From Caldithrix sp. (GTDB lineage: Bacteria > Zhuqueibacterota > Zhuqueibacteria > Oceanimicrobiales > Oceanimicrobiaceae): a stretch of 7,023 nucleotides of DNA. Below the pieces are notes generated by a model. The model saw only the letters and a program-made list of their open reading frames with translations, was not told where the DNA came from and did no database searches. The position numbers were made by a program, and so were the translations under genes. Position 1 is the stretch's first letter. The number at the start of each line of letters is the position of its first letter. Positions 1 to 6,401 of this stretch are shown here, piece after piece. The stretch covers positions 1 to 7,023 of the forward strand of contig SMXE01000072.1 in assembly GCA_004357015.1 (NCBI GenBank), written 5' to 3'.

Positions 1-507
1 TACGTAAGCGTCTTAATTCCGGGAAGCCAGTATTTTCTGGTCATTCGCTCCCTTCGGGTTCTGCGTATTTTTCGCGTACTCAAGCTGGTGCAATTTCTGA
101 AAGCAGCGCAGGCGCTCAGACTGGCGCTGCGGGCGAGCTCAAGAAAAATCGCAGTGTTTCTGTTTGCAGTTCTTACTATGGTCGTGATTTTTGGCTCGAT
201 GATGTATATTATCGAAGGCGCTGAAAACGGCTTTACCAGCATCCCGAGAAGCATCTACTGGACTATCGTCACCCTGACCACGGTCGGCTACGGCGACATT
301 TCACCACAAACGCCACTCGGCCAGGCTCTGGCAGCCATCGTCATGATTCTCGGTTACGGTATTATCGCCGTGCCTACCGGAATCGTGGGTGTGGAATTGG
401 CTCAAGCCTATCAACAACAAGTCTCAACGCAGGCTTGCCCGGAATGCAGCGCGGAAGGCCACGACGCCGATGCCAAATTTTGCAAGTATTGTGGGGCAGG
501 GCTGTGA
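1..507 (+). CDS. Voltage-gated K+ channel (ion transporter family), 5'-truncated, with C-terminal zinc ribbon
   Basis: The reading frame is open from the first base of the window, so the gene begins upstream; 168 residues are visible. Fragment residues 12-32 form an S4 voltage sensor with positive charges at every third position (R16, R19, R22, R25, K28). S5 follows (about 55-75), then a pore helix and the K+ selectivity filter TVGYGD at residues 94-99 (bases 280-297), and a strongly hydrophobic S6 (about 108-130). This is the six-helix Kv-type architecture of the inner membrane, conducting K+ in response to voltage as a tetramer. The tail has two CxxC pairs (C146/C149 and C161/C164), a zinc-ribbon pattern placed in the cytoplasm after S6. 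An internal ATG at 88 would remove most of S4 and is not the start. The stop overlaps the next gene's likely GTG start. The family call is secure; the role of the ribbon is inferred. Confidence 0.93.
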   Translation, partial: YVSVLIPGSQYFLVIRSLRVLRIFRVLKLVQFLKAAQALRLALRASSRKIAVFLFAVLTMVVIFGSMMYIIEGAENGFTSIPRSIYWTIVTLTTVGYGDISPQTPLGQALAAIVMILGYGIIAVPTGIVGVELAQAYQQQVSTQACPECSAEGHDADAKFCKYCGAGL

Positions 508-1382
508 ATGTTGCCCTTCGACAGGATATCAGAAGGCGACCTTTTTCAAAAAGGTCGCCTTCCACCCTGTTTATACTCGCCAGCCTCCTCATCGTGCCAA
601 AGCCCGCAGATAGTCAGCCGCTATCGTCCGAATTCATGAAGGTTGAGGTCGTAGAAGCAGGCGGCGTCTACGATGTGTTCGCGGCAAGTCTGGTTCATTC
701 CGACGTCACGTTCACGCTGGAGATGGAGTTGACCAACCTGAAAGCTTCCAAGTCTTTGCCTTTCATCGGAACCATTCGAGGCAAGCAACGAGAAAAGATT
801 CTGCAGCTTGAGCTGGTCAATAAGAAAAAAGGAGGCGGCTATGAGTGCAAGTACTTTTACAGAATCGGTAACCTGAATGCAGAACACGACACCACTAATA
901 TTTATCAACTGCCATACGAGATTGGGGCTTCACACCGGGTGACTCAGAGTTACTTCGGCAAACTTAGCCACGACGAGAACTCGCACTATGCGGTGGACTT
1001 CGCCATGTCGGTTGGCACAAAAGTCTGCGCAGCCCGGGAAGGCATTGTTGTTGGCTTTTACGAAAATTCCGACCAGGGCGGGCCAAACGACAAATATCTA
1101 AAGCTGTCCAATTACATTCTCATCCGCCACTCTGACTTAACCATTGGCGCTTACTACCATTTGAAGAATAAAGGTGTGCTTGTCAGGATCGGAGAGAAAG
1201 TGGCACGCGGCCAGGTCATCGCCTACTCCGGCAACACCGGCTTTTCGTTTGCGCCGCATCTGCATTTTGAGGTCCTAAAAGCGAAAACCGGGAAGGAAAG
1301 CCAATCCTTACCAATCAAGTTTAAAACGCGGCGTGGAATCATTTCGGAACCACTTCAGGGGAAGTCTTACATTGCAAAGTAA
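504..1382 (+). CDS. Secreted M23 family (LytM-type) metallopeptidase
   Basis: This is a zinc endopeptidase of the M23 family, members of which usually cleave peptidoglycan cross-bridges or stems outside the inner membrane. From GTG 504 it has 292 residues. The N-terminus looks like a signal peptide: a basic n-region (R10-R17), a hydrophobic core at about 21-31, and a plausible cleavage after A35-D36-S37. An uncharacterised beta-rich region follows (about 45-150). The LytM domain shows HxxxD (H161, D165), YYHL, a [11 protein letters not shown] stretch and HLHFEV (H252, H254); H161, D165 and H254 should bind zinc. I chose GTG 504 because it gives the whole signal peptide, has a purine-rich stretch upstream and overlaps the channel stop as GTGA. 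ATG 435 would overlap the channel by 73 bases, and ATG 636 would remove the signal. A perfect palindrome lies inside the n-region codons. The family is certain, the start is moderately sure and the substrate is inferred. Confidence 0.9.
   Translation: MNVALRQDIRRRPFSKRSPSTLFILASLLIVPKPADSQPLSSEFMKVEVVEAGGVYDVFAASLVHSDVTFTLEMELTNLKASKSLPFIGTIRGKQREKILQLELVNKKKGGGYECKYFYRIGNLNAEHDTTNIYQLPYEIGASHRVTQSYFGKLSHDENSHYAVDFAMSVGTKVCAAREGIVVGFYENSDQGGPNDKYLKLSNYILIRHSDLTIGAYYHLKNKGVLVRIGEKVARGQVIAYSGNTGFSFAPHLHFEVLKAKTGKESQSLPIKFKTRRGIISEPLQGKSYIAK
532..562. repeat. Perfect 31-base palindrome (15-base arms, 1-base centre)
   Basis: Bases 532-546 and 548-562 are exact reverse complements around C547. 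Each arm has a GC-rich outer part (GAAGGCGACC) and an inner T5 or A5 run. RNA from either strand could form a long stable hairpin. There is no U-tract after the outer stem on either strand, so it is not a canonical intrinsic terminator, although it sits just after the channel stop. If the peptidase starts at GTG 504, the palindrome is translated as residues 10-20 of the signal peptide. It could be a terminator or attenuator, an mRNA-stability hairpin, or a copy of a dispersed palindromic element. Confidence 0.85.
1357..1364 (+). promoter_or_regulatory. Shine-Dalgarno site deciding the TTG 1372 start
   Basis: AGGGGAAG lies 7 bases before TTG 1372, inside the end of the peptidase gene. It favours this TTG over the upstream in-frame GTG 1333, which has no comparable site and would lengthen the overlap with the peptidase to 50 bases. 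Confidence 0.55.
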
Positions 1383-1817
1383 CCACAGACTCAAGTCTTT
1401 AGCGCTGGTCGGTGTTCAGCTTGCCGCAGCCGGCTTCATCGTTCACACCGGTCAGGTCATGGTCTGTGGCCTGGTTCTGCAAATGCTGCTTGCGGCCAGT
1501 CTCGCGCTCGGTCTATGGGCCTTATTTCCGGTAAAACTCAGCAATTTGAGAATCGCGCCGGATGTTGCGCCGCGCGCCGAACTCACTACAAAGGGACCAT
1601 TCCGCTTCATCCGCCACCGGCTGTACTCCGCCCTCCTCCTGGCAACTCTGGCTCTCACCCTGAATATTTCACCTCCGCCAGACTTTCTGCCTGGGTCTTA
1701 TTGTTTGTTGACATTTTGTTTAAACTTTCGTATGAAGAAAAATTGCTGTCCCGTCATTTCAAAGAGTACGAGTCATACCGACAGCGTACGAAACGTCTCA
1801 TCCCTTTTGTTTTGTAA
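1372..1817 (+). pseudogene. Isoprenylcysteine carboxyl methyltransferase-like (ICMT/PEMT) membrane protein, frameshifted
   Basis: Two overlapping frames together resemble the small ICMT/PEMT-type methyltransferases, integral membrane enzymes that use S-adenosylmethionine. The first frame (from TTG 1372) gives two or three hydrophobic segments and then GPFRFIRHRLYSALLL, close to the family's GPxRxxRHPxY signature. The second frame (to TAA at 1815-1817) gives a final hydrophobic stretch from about 1683, then YEEKLLSRHF, a YxxY pair and TKRLIPF, the usual C-terminal signature. Neither frame alone holds both halves. The 446-base span is one base short of 149 codons, so a single-base loss at about 1660-1685 explains it and would restore about 148 residues. 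The signature proline is also changed to Arg (codon 1618-1620). The gene overlaps the peptidase end by 11 bases. Explanations include a true pseudogene, a sequencing or assembly error, or recoding. The substrate cannot be read from the sequence. Confidence 0.75.
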
Positions 1818-1867
1818 GAACGTGATTTGTGGCTGATGAACTCAGCCCCGTAAACCTGCAATTGCTT

Positions 1868-1876
1868 GGAGGAGGT
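1868..1876 (+). promoter_or_regulatory. Strong Shine-Dalgarno site before the small symporter subunit
   Basis: GGAGGAGGT contains a near-perfect anti-SD match in two registers, with the first GGAGG ending 7 bases before GTG 1880. It decides the start in favour of GTG 1880 over the upstream in-frame GTG 1829, whose added 17 residues would be translated through the SD itself. Confidence 0.75.
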
Positions 1877-1879
1877 ACA

Positions 1880-2161
1880 GTGACAGAGCAAAATGGACAA
1901 CGTGAACGAAACATTGCGCTCAGGAAATACTGGCGCTCGAATCTCGCAATCGTCTCTTTTCTTCTATCGATCTGGTTTGTCGTATCCTACGGCTTCGGCA
2001 TTCTGCTCGTAGATCAACTTGACCATATCAGGATCGCCGGCTTTAAGCTGGGCTTTTGGTTTGCACAGCAAGGGGCGATCTATGTTTTTGTCGTCCTCAT
2101 TTTCATTTATATCGGCTTTATGAATCGCCTCGACAAAAAATACGACGTGCACGAAGAATAA
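1880..2161 (+). CDS. DUF4212-type small subunit of a sodium:solute symporter
   Basis: This is a 93-residue inner-membrane protein with two predicted helices, about residues 22-48 and 64-83. Recognisable family features are YWRSNL before the first helix, GFWFAQQGAIYVFVVLIFIY at the second helix and MNRLDKKYDV just after it. These match the small subunit that accompanies VC_2705-type sodium:solute symporters (DUF4212). The length fits the family's usual 80-100 residues. Its partner begins 11 bases downstream, which is the standard arrangement and implies co-transcription and co-assembly. The biochemical role of the small subunit is not well defined; assistance in assembly or transport is an inference from constant gene linkage. 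Start GTG 1880 is chosen on the strong upstream SD site. The family assignment rests on motif memory rather than a profile search, but the pairing makes it secure. Confidence 0.9.
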   Translation: MTEQNGQRERNIALRKYWRSNLAIVSFLLSIWFVVSYGFGILLVDQLDHIRIAGFKLGFWFAQQGAIYVFVVLIFIYIGFMNRLDKKYDVHEE

Positions 2162-2172
2162 GGAACCGGATC

Positions 2173-3882
2173 ATGGGAATTCAGGCCTGGACTTATACAT
2201 TGGTCTTTCTGTCATTTGCACTCTACATCGGCATCGCTATCTGGTCAAGGGCACGCTCCACCAGCGATTTTTACGTCGCGGACAAAAGTGTCTCGCCTCT
2301 GGCAAACGGGATGGCTACCGCCGCCGATTGGATGTCGGCGGCCTCTTTCATTTCCATGGCGGGATTGATCTCATTTATGGGCCGTGACGGTAGCGTTTAC
2401 CTGATGGGCTGGACCGGCGGTTACGTTCTGCTGGCGCTTTTGCTTGCACCCTACCTGCGCAAATTCGGTAAATTCACAGTGCCGGATTTCGTGGGTGAGC
2501 GGTACTACTCACAAGTCGCGCGACTGGTGGCCGTGGTCTGCGCCATCTTTATCTCCTTCACGTATGTTGCCGGACAGATGCGCGGCGTGGGCGTGGTCTT
2601 CTCACGCTTTCTCGAAGTCGATATCACGCTGGGAGTGATCATCGGCATGGCGCTGGTGTTTTTCTATGCCGTCCTCGGCGGCATGAAGGGCATTACCTAC
2701 ACGCAAGTGGCGCAATACTGCATCTTGATTTTTGCCTATATGGTGCCGGCCATTTTCATCTCGATTATGCTGACGGACAACGTTATTCCGCAGCTCGGTT
2801 TTGGCAGCGCGCTCAGCGATGGCTCGGGCGTTTCCTTGCTGGACAAGCTCGACCAACTCAACACTGACCTCGGCTTTAACAAATACACGGACGGCAGCAA
2901 AAGCACCATCGACGTGTTTTTCATCACAGCAGCGTTGATGGCGGGCACTGCCGGACTGCCGCACGTGATCATTCGCTTCTTCACCGTGCCCAAGGTTTCG
3001 GACGCACGCCTGTCTGCCGGTTACGCCCTGCTGTTCATTGCGATTCTTTACACCACGGCGCCGGCAGTAGCGGCTTTCGCCCGCACCAACTTCATCAACA
3101 CGGTACACGACCAACCCTACTCCGAGGCGCCGCCGTGGTTCAAAAATTGGGAGAAAACCGGCTTGCTGAAATGGGATGACCACAACGGCGACGGCAGGAT
3201 GCAGTACTACGGCAAGAACAGGTCCGACGACAACGCCGCCTTGGTTAATGAGGTGGTGATCGACCGCGACATCATTGTGCTGGCCAACCCGGAGATTGCG
3301 CGACTGCCCAATTGGGTCGTCGCCCTTGTGGCTGCCGGCGGACTTGCTGCGGCGCTGTCAACGGCCGCCGGTCTGCTGCTGGTGATTTCCACTTCCATTT
3401 CGCACGACCTGCTGAAGAGCGTTTTCATGCCCAAGATCACCGAACGCCAGGAATTACTTTATGCCCGATTGGCTGCCGGAGCGGCGGTGCTGATCGCGGG
3501 TTACTTCGGTGCACATCCGCCCGGGTTTGTAGCGCAGGTGGTGGCATTCGCCTTTGGCCTGGCAGCGTCCTCGTTCTTTCCGGCCATCATCCTCGGCATC
3601 TTTTACAAGCGCATGAACAAAGAAGGCGCTATCTCGGGCATGGTGACTGGCATCGGATTCACGGCTGCTTACATTATCTACTTCAAGTTTATCAATCCGG
3701 CCGCCAACAACAGCGCGCACTGGCTGTTTGGCATCTCCCCGGAAGGCATCGGCACGCTCGGCATGCTTCTCAACACAGCGGTAGCGTTGACGGTGGCAAA
3801 ATTTACCGCGCCGCCGCCGGCATCCGTGCAAAGGCTCATCGAGCACATTCGCGTGCCGAGAATGGACAGCGGAGCTGCATGA
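2173..3882 (+). CDS. Sodium:solute symporter (SSS family, VC_2705/ActP-like), large subunit
   Basis: This is a 569-residue polytopic inner-membrane transporter expected to couple Na+ entry to uptake of a small solute. Relatives such as ActP carry acetate and similar short monocarboxylates, but the substrate here is not determined. The start ATG 2173 is preceded by AAGGAA at a good distance and opens directly into the first helix. SSS features include FYVADKSVSPLANGMATAADWMSAASF (D52-F58 at its end), the loop with FGKFTVPDFVGERYYS, and LAAALSTAAGLLLVISTSISHDLL late in the protein. A hydrophilic insertion at about residues 310-365 carries DHNGDGRMQ, an EF-hand-like acidic loop (D336, N338, D340) that I recall as usual in this two-subunit subfamily. 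The linked DUF4212 gene supports the assignment. No regulatory CBS or nucleotidyltransferase gene, sometimes found beside such symporters, is visible downstream. Confidence 0.93.
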   Translation: MGIQAWTYTLVFLSFALYIGIAIWSRARSTSDFYVADKSVSPLANGMATAADWMSAASFISMAGLISFMGRDGSVYLMGWTGGYVLLALLLAPYLRKFGKFTVPDFVGERYYSQVARLVAVVCAIFISFTYVAGQMRGVGVVFSRFLEVDITLGVIIGMALVFFYAVLGGMKGITYTQVAQYCILIFAYMVPAIFISIMLTDNVIPQLGFGSALSDGSGVSLLDKLDQLNTDLGFNKYTDGSKSTIDVFFITAALMAGTAGLPHVIIRFFTVPKVSDARLSAGYALLFIAILYTTAPAVAAFARTNFINTVHDQPYSEAPPWFKNWEKTGLLKWDDHNGDGRMQYYGKNRSDDNAALVNEVVIDRDIIVLANPEIARLPNWVVALVAAGGLAAALSTAAGLLLVISTSISHDLLKSVFMPKITERQELLYARLAAGAAVLIAGYFGAHPPGFVAQVVAFAFGLAASSFFPAIILGIFYKRMNKEGAISGMVTGIGFTAAYIIYFKFINPAANNSAHWLFGISPEGIGTLGMLLNTAVALTVAKFTAPPPASVQRLIEHIRVPRMDSGAA

Positions 3883-4108
3883 AGTTTCGGAAGAGGCATT
3901 CCCTTGCTACGCAGATTTTCCGGAGCACAGTTTTGGATATTCAACAACAAGACGCTTTGTTTTGGTCAAAAGGAACTTCCTATGCGCTTTATCAGTATTC
4001 GACAGATGCGGAAAAACTCAGCCAAAGTATGCCGGGAGCACTTATTGTATATTAGGCGGTCCGAAAAGTACTGAATTTTTTTCTTTCACATTCGATGGAG
4101 AATTTCTC
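3883..4108. other. Intergenic gap between symporter and dipeptidyl-peptidase
   Basis: No convincing gene lies in these 226 bases. A 58-codon ORF starts at ATG 3879, overlapping the symporter stop as ATGA, and runs to 4055, but its product has no recognisable domain and it is probably chance. A TATATT at 4048-4053 could be a -10 element for the downstream gene, but I see no matching -35. A T-rich run at about 4076-4086 follows. GGAG at 4097-4100 is the ribosome site for ATG 4109. No hairpin terminator for the symporter operon was found by eye. Confidence 0.5.
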
Positions 4109-6151
4109 ATGAAGCTGTTTTCACTTTTGGGTTTGATGGTGCTGTGTGCAACCCTGTTTTCGTGCGGACAATCCGGTGCAGACAAAGACGATTTCGCTTA
4201 CCAGACCGAACAATTCGCCGACCTGAGAATCCTGCGCTACCAGGTGCCTGGCTTTGATGAACTGAGCCTGCAGGAAAAGAAACTGCTCTACTACTTGTCC
4301 GAAGCGGCGCTTTGCGGCCGTGAAATCATCTACGACCAGAATTACAAACACAACCTCACGATCAAGCGTATGTTGGAAGCGATTGTGCGCTCTTACGCCG
4401 GTGATCGCTCCGTCGAGGAATTCGGCCAATTTATGGTTTACACCAAGCGCGTCTGGTTCTCCAACGGCATCCACCACCACTACTCGACAGACAAAATTTT
4501 GTCGGAGTTTAGTGAAACTTATTTTGCCGAGCTGGTCAAGAACTCACCGGATGGCACATTTCCCCTGCTGGAAGGCGAAACGCTGGATCAGTTCATCACC
4601 CGGCTGACACCGATAATCTTCGACCCCAATCTCGACGCCAAGCGCGTCAATCTCGATCCCGATGTGGATCTCGTGGTGCGTTCCGCCAACAGCTACTACG
4701 AAGGTGTGACACAGAAAGAGGTTGAGGCCTTTTACGCCAAGCTGATCGACAAGAACGATCCTACGCCCATCTCATACGGTTTGAACTCGAGGCTGGTACG
4801 GCACAACGGCAAGATATCAGAACGCGTCTGGAAAGTCGGCGGCATGTACACCGAAGCCATCGAGCGCATCGTTTACTGGCTCGAAAAAGCTGTGACAGTC
4901 GCTGAAAACGAGCAGCAAAAAACTGCGTTAGAGAAGCTAATAGAATACTACAAGAGCGGCGACCTGCGTACGTTTGACGACTACTGCATTGCCTGGGTTA
5001 AGGATACCAAATCCAAGTGCGACGTCATCAGCGGCTTCATCGAAGTTTACGGCGACCCGATGGGATATCGCGGCGCGTTTGAGTCTGTGGTTTCTTTTGT
5101 GGACCCGGAGGCCACGAAACGCATTGCAGCCATCGGCGAACAGGCGCAGTGGTTCGAAGACAACTCACCACTCATGGATGAACATAAAAAGAAAAACGTG
5201 AAAGGCATTTCAGCAACGGTCATCACAGTCGTGGCTGAAACGGGTGATGCTTCACCTTCTACGCCAATCGGCATCAACCTGCCCAACGCCAACTGGATTC
5301 GGGCGCAGCACGGCTCCAAATCCGTGAGCCTGGGCAACATCAGGCACGCATACGACGAATCGTCCAAAAGCAGTGGCATGCTGGAGGAGTTTGGTTTCAA
5401 TGCAGAACAGAACGAAATCGAGCGCAAATACGGCACCCTGGCGGATGCGTTGCACACCGACATGCACGAGGTCATCGGGCATGCGTCCGGCCGGATCAAT
5501 CCCGGCGTTGGCACCCCGAAAGAAACACTGAAAAATTATGCCTCTACCCTGGAAGAAGCGCGCGCCGACCTGGTTGCGCTCTACTACCTGCTCGATCCCA
5601 AGCTCGTGGAACTCGGCGTCATGCCCACCACCGACGCTGGCAAGGCTGAGTACATTAGTTATATCCGGAACGGCCTGATGTGGCAACTGCGGCGCATCAA
5701 ACTCGGCGATGACATCGAAGAAGCGCACATGCGCAACCGCCAGCTTGTGGCCCTGTGGGCTTACGAACATGGCGAAACGGACAATGTCATCGAAAAGGTC
5801 GTCCAAGATGGCAAAACCTACTTCGTAATCCGGAGCTTTCCAGAGCTGCGCGAACTGTTTGGGCAACTCTTGCGGGAGATACAACGCATCAAGTCGGAAG
5901 GCGATTATGAGGCAGGGCAGGCCCTGGTTGAAACCTATGGCGTAAAGGTTGACCGCGACTTGCATGAGGAAGTGCTGGAGCGCTACTCGAAACTCAACAT
6001 CGCTCCCTATTCCGGTTTCATCAACCCGCGGCTGGTGGCTGTGATGCAAGGCGACAAAATCACTGACGTGAAGGTTGAGTATCCGGACGACTTCACCAGC
6101 CAGATGTTGGAGTACGCTGACAAGTACGCGTTTTTGCCCAATTACAATTAG
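4109..6151 (+). CDS. Dipeptidyl-peptidase III family (M49) zinc peptidase, predicted lipoprotein
   Basis: M49 enzymes remove dipeptides from the N-termini of short peptides. The two diagnostic motifs are present: HEVIGH at residues 453-458 and EEARAD at 482-487. By analogy with human DPP III (HELLGH and EECRAE), H453, H458 and E483 bind zinc and E454 is the catalytic base. Other family-like stretches are YYLSEAALCGREIIYDQN (near residue 65), VWFSNGIHHHYS (near 115) and GSKSVSLGNI. The 680-residue length fits bacterial members. Start ATG 4109 has GGAG 8 bases upstream and opens a type II signal peptide: K2, a hydrophobic core and a lipobox LFSC with Cys19. An upstream in-frame start at 3962 would bury that signal. 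The protein is therefore predicted to be exported and lipid-anchored, working on peptides in the periplasm or at the cell surface. Gaps on both sides suggest its own transcription unit. Confidence 0.95.
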   Translation: MKLFSLLGLMVLCATLFSCGQSGADKDDFAYQTEQFADLRILRYQVPGFDELSLQEKKLLYYLSEAALCGREIIYDQNYKHNLTIKRMLEAIVRSYAGDRSVEEFGQFMVYTKRVWFSNGIHHHYSTDKILSEFSETYFAELVKNSPDGTFPLLEGETLDQFITRLTPIIFDPNLDAKRVNLDPDVDLVVRSANSYYEGVTQKEVEAFYAKLIDKNDPTPISYGLNSRLVRHNGKISERVWKVGGMYTEAIERIVYWLEKAVTVAENEQQKTALEKLIEYYKSGDLRTFDDYCIAWVKDTKSKCDVISGFIEVYGDPMGYRGAFESVVSFVDPEATKRIAAIGEQAQWFEDNSPLMDEHKKKNVKGISATVITVVAETGDASPSTPIGINLPNANWIRAQHGSKSVSLGNIRHAYDESSKSSGMLEEFGFNAEQNEIERKYGTLADALHTDMHEVIGHASGRINPGVGTPKETLKNYASTLEEARADLVALYYLLDPKLVELGVMPTTDAGKAEYISYIRNGLMWQLRRIKLGDDIEEAHMRNRQLVALWAYEHGETDNVIEKVVQDGKTYFVIRSFPELRELFGQLLREIQRIKSEGDYEAGQALVETYGVKVDRDLHEEVLERYSKLNIAPYSGFINPRLVAVMQGDKITDVKVEYPDDFTSQMLEYADKYAFLPNYN

Positions 6152-6179
6152 AAGAGCTTGACATTTTCTCCATGTATTT

Positions 6180-6199
6180 ACACAGATGAACACGGATTG
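6180..6199. repeat. Degenerate 10-base direct repeat (two units)
   Basis: Two adjacent 10-base units, ACACAGATGA and ACACGGATTG, agree at 7 of 10 positions. The wording resembles short intergenic repeats of the type ACAGATGAACACGGAT that I recall from many environmental bacterial genomes. The resemblance is from memory, and two imperfect units could arise by chance. Confidence 0.4.
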
Positions 6200-6253
6200 A
6201 TTTTTTCAGTTACAATTCGCTTCGCTTAGTCTGAAATAAGTCACAAGTCTTCA

Positions 6254-6376
6254 CCGTCAAGTCGCTAAGAATTCTGTAGAACATAAAAGCAGGTTCCGCT
6301 TAAAAATGAGTAACTTCTTTAACTCAGACCATTGATTCGTTCTTTTTCAAAACTTTGCGCATCTGCGTCTTTGCGG
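6254..6376. repeat. Degenerate inverted repeats built of 8-base units, flanking about 83 bases
   Basis: The left arm at 6254-6269 is two 8-base units (CCGTCAAG, TCGCTAAG). The right arm at 6353-6376 is three 8-base units (CTTTGCGC, ATCTGCGT, CTTTGCGG), whose reverse complement reads CCGCAAAG, ACGCAGAT, GCGCAAAG. The outermost units match at 6 of 8 positions in inverted orientation, and both arms keep the 8-base period. This looks like the remnant of a dispersed, non-coding intergenic element with ends of the CGCAAAGACGCAAAG type. Similar repeats occur, from memory, in many environmental genomes. No coding capacity is visible between the arms. Confidence 0.45.
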
Positions 6377-6401
6377 TTTTTGAATTAATTTTTGTCACTA
6401 A

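Larger units (their letters stand above)
6152..6401. other. Repeat-bearing intergenic gap before the TonB-dependent receptor
   Basis: These 250 bases are visibly more AT-rich than the flanking genes and hold no ORF I can support. They contain three degenerate short-period repeat patches (6180-6199, 6254-6269 and 6353-6376, listed separately). There is no clear intrinsic terminator for the peptidase. The bases directly before ATG 6402 are AT-rich without a Shine-Dalgarno match, as often seen in FCB-group genes. A promoter for the receptor must lie here if it is not read from upstream, but I could not pick one with confidence. Confidence 0.6.

Noticed and set aside
435..503. ATG 435 as the M23 peptidase start
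   Set aside because: It would overlap the channel's zinc-ribbon codons by 73 bases and bury the signal peptide behind a long basic extension.
532..562. Palindrome as a canonical rho-independent terminator of the channel gene
   Set aside because: No U-tract follows the outer stem on either strand; the T5/A5 runs lie inside the loop side. It is kept as an inverted repeat instead.
2602..3183. 193-codon minus-strand ORF opposite the symporter
   Set aside because: The translation is charged and low-complexity with no family resemblance; it is a shadow of the SSS gene.
3879..4055. 58-codon ORF overlapping the symporter stop as ATGA
   Set aside because: The overlap and a weak GGAG upstream are suggestive, but the product has no domain, no membrane segment and no signal, and one such ORF is expected by chance. 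Conservation in relatives would revive it.
5252..6193. Long (313-codon) minus-strand ORF opposite the dipeptidyl-peptidase gene
   Set aside because: It is fully antisense to a confidently identified M49 gene, has no recognisable domain, and is expected from the codon bias of the sense strand.
6353..6376. Short-period repeat considered as a CRISPR array
   Set aside because: The units are 8 bases, adjacent and imperfect, with no spacers.
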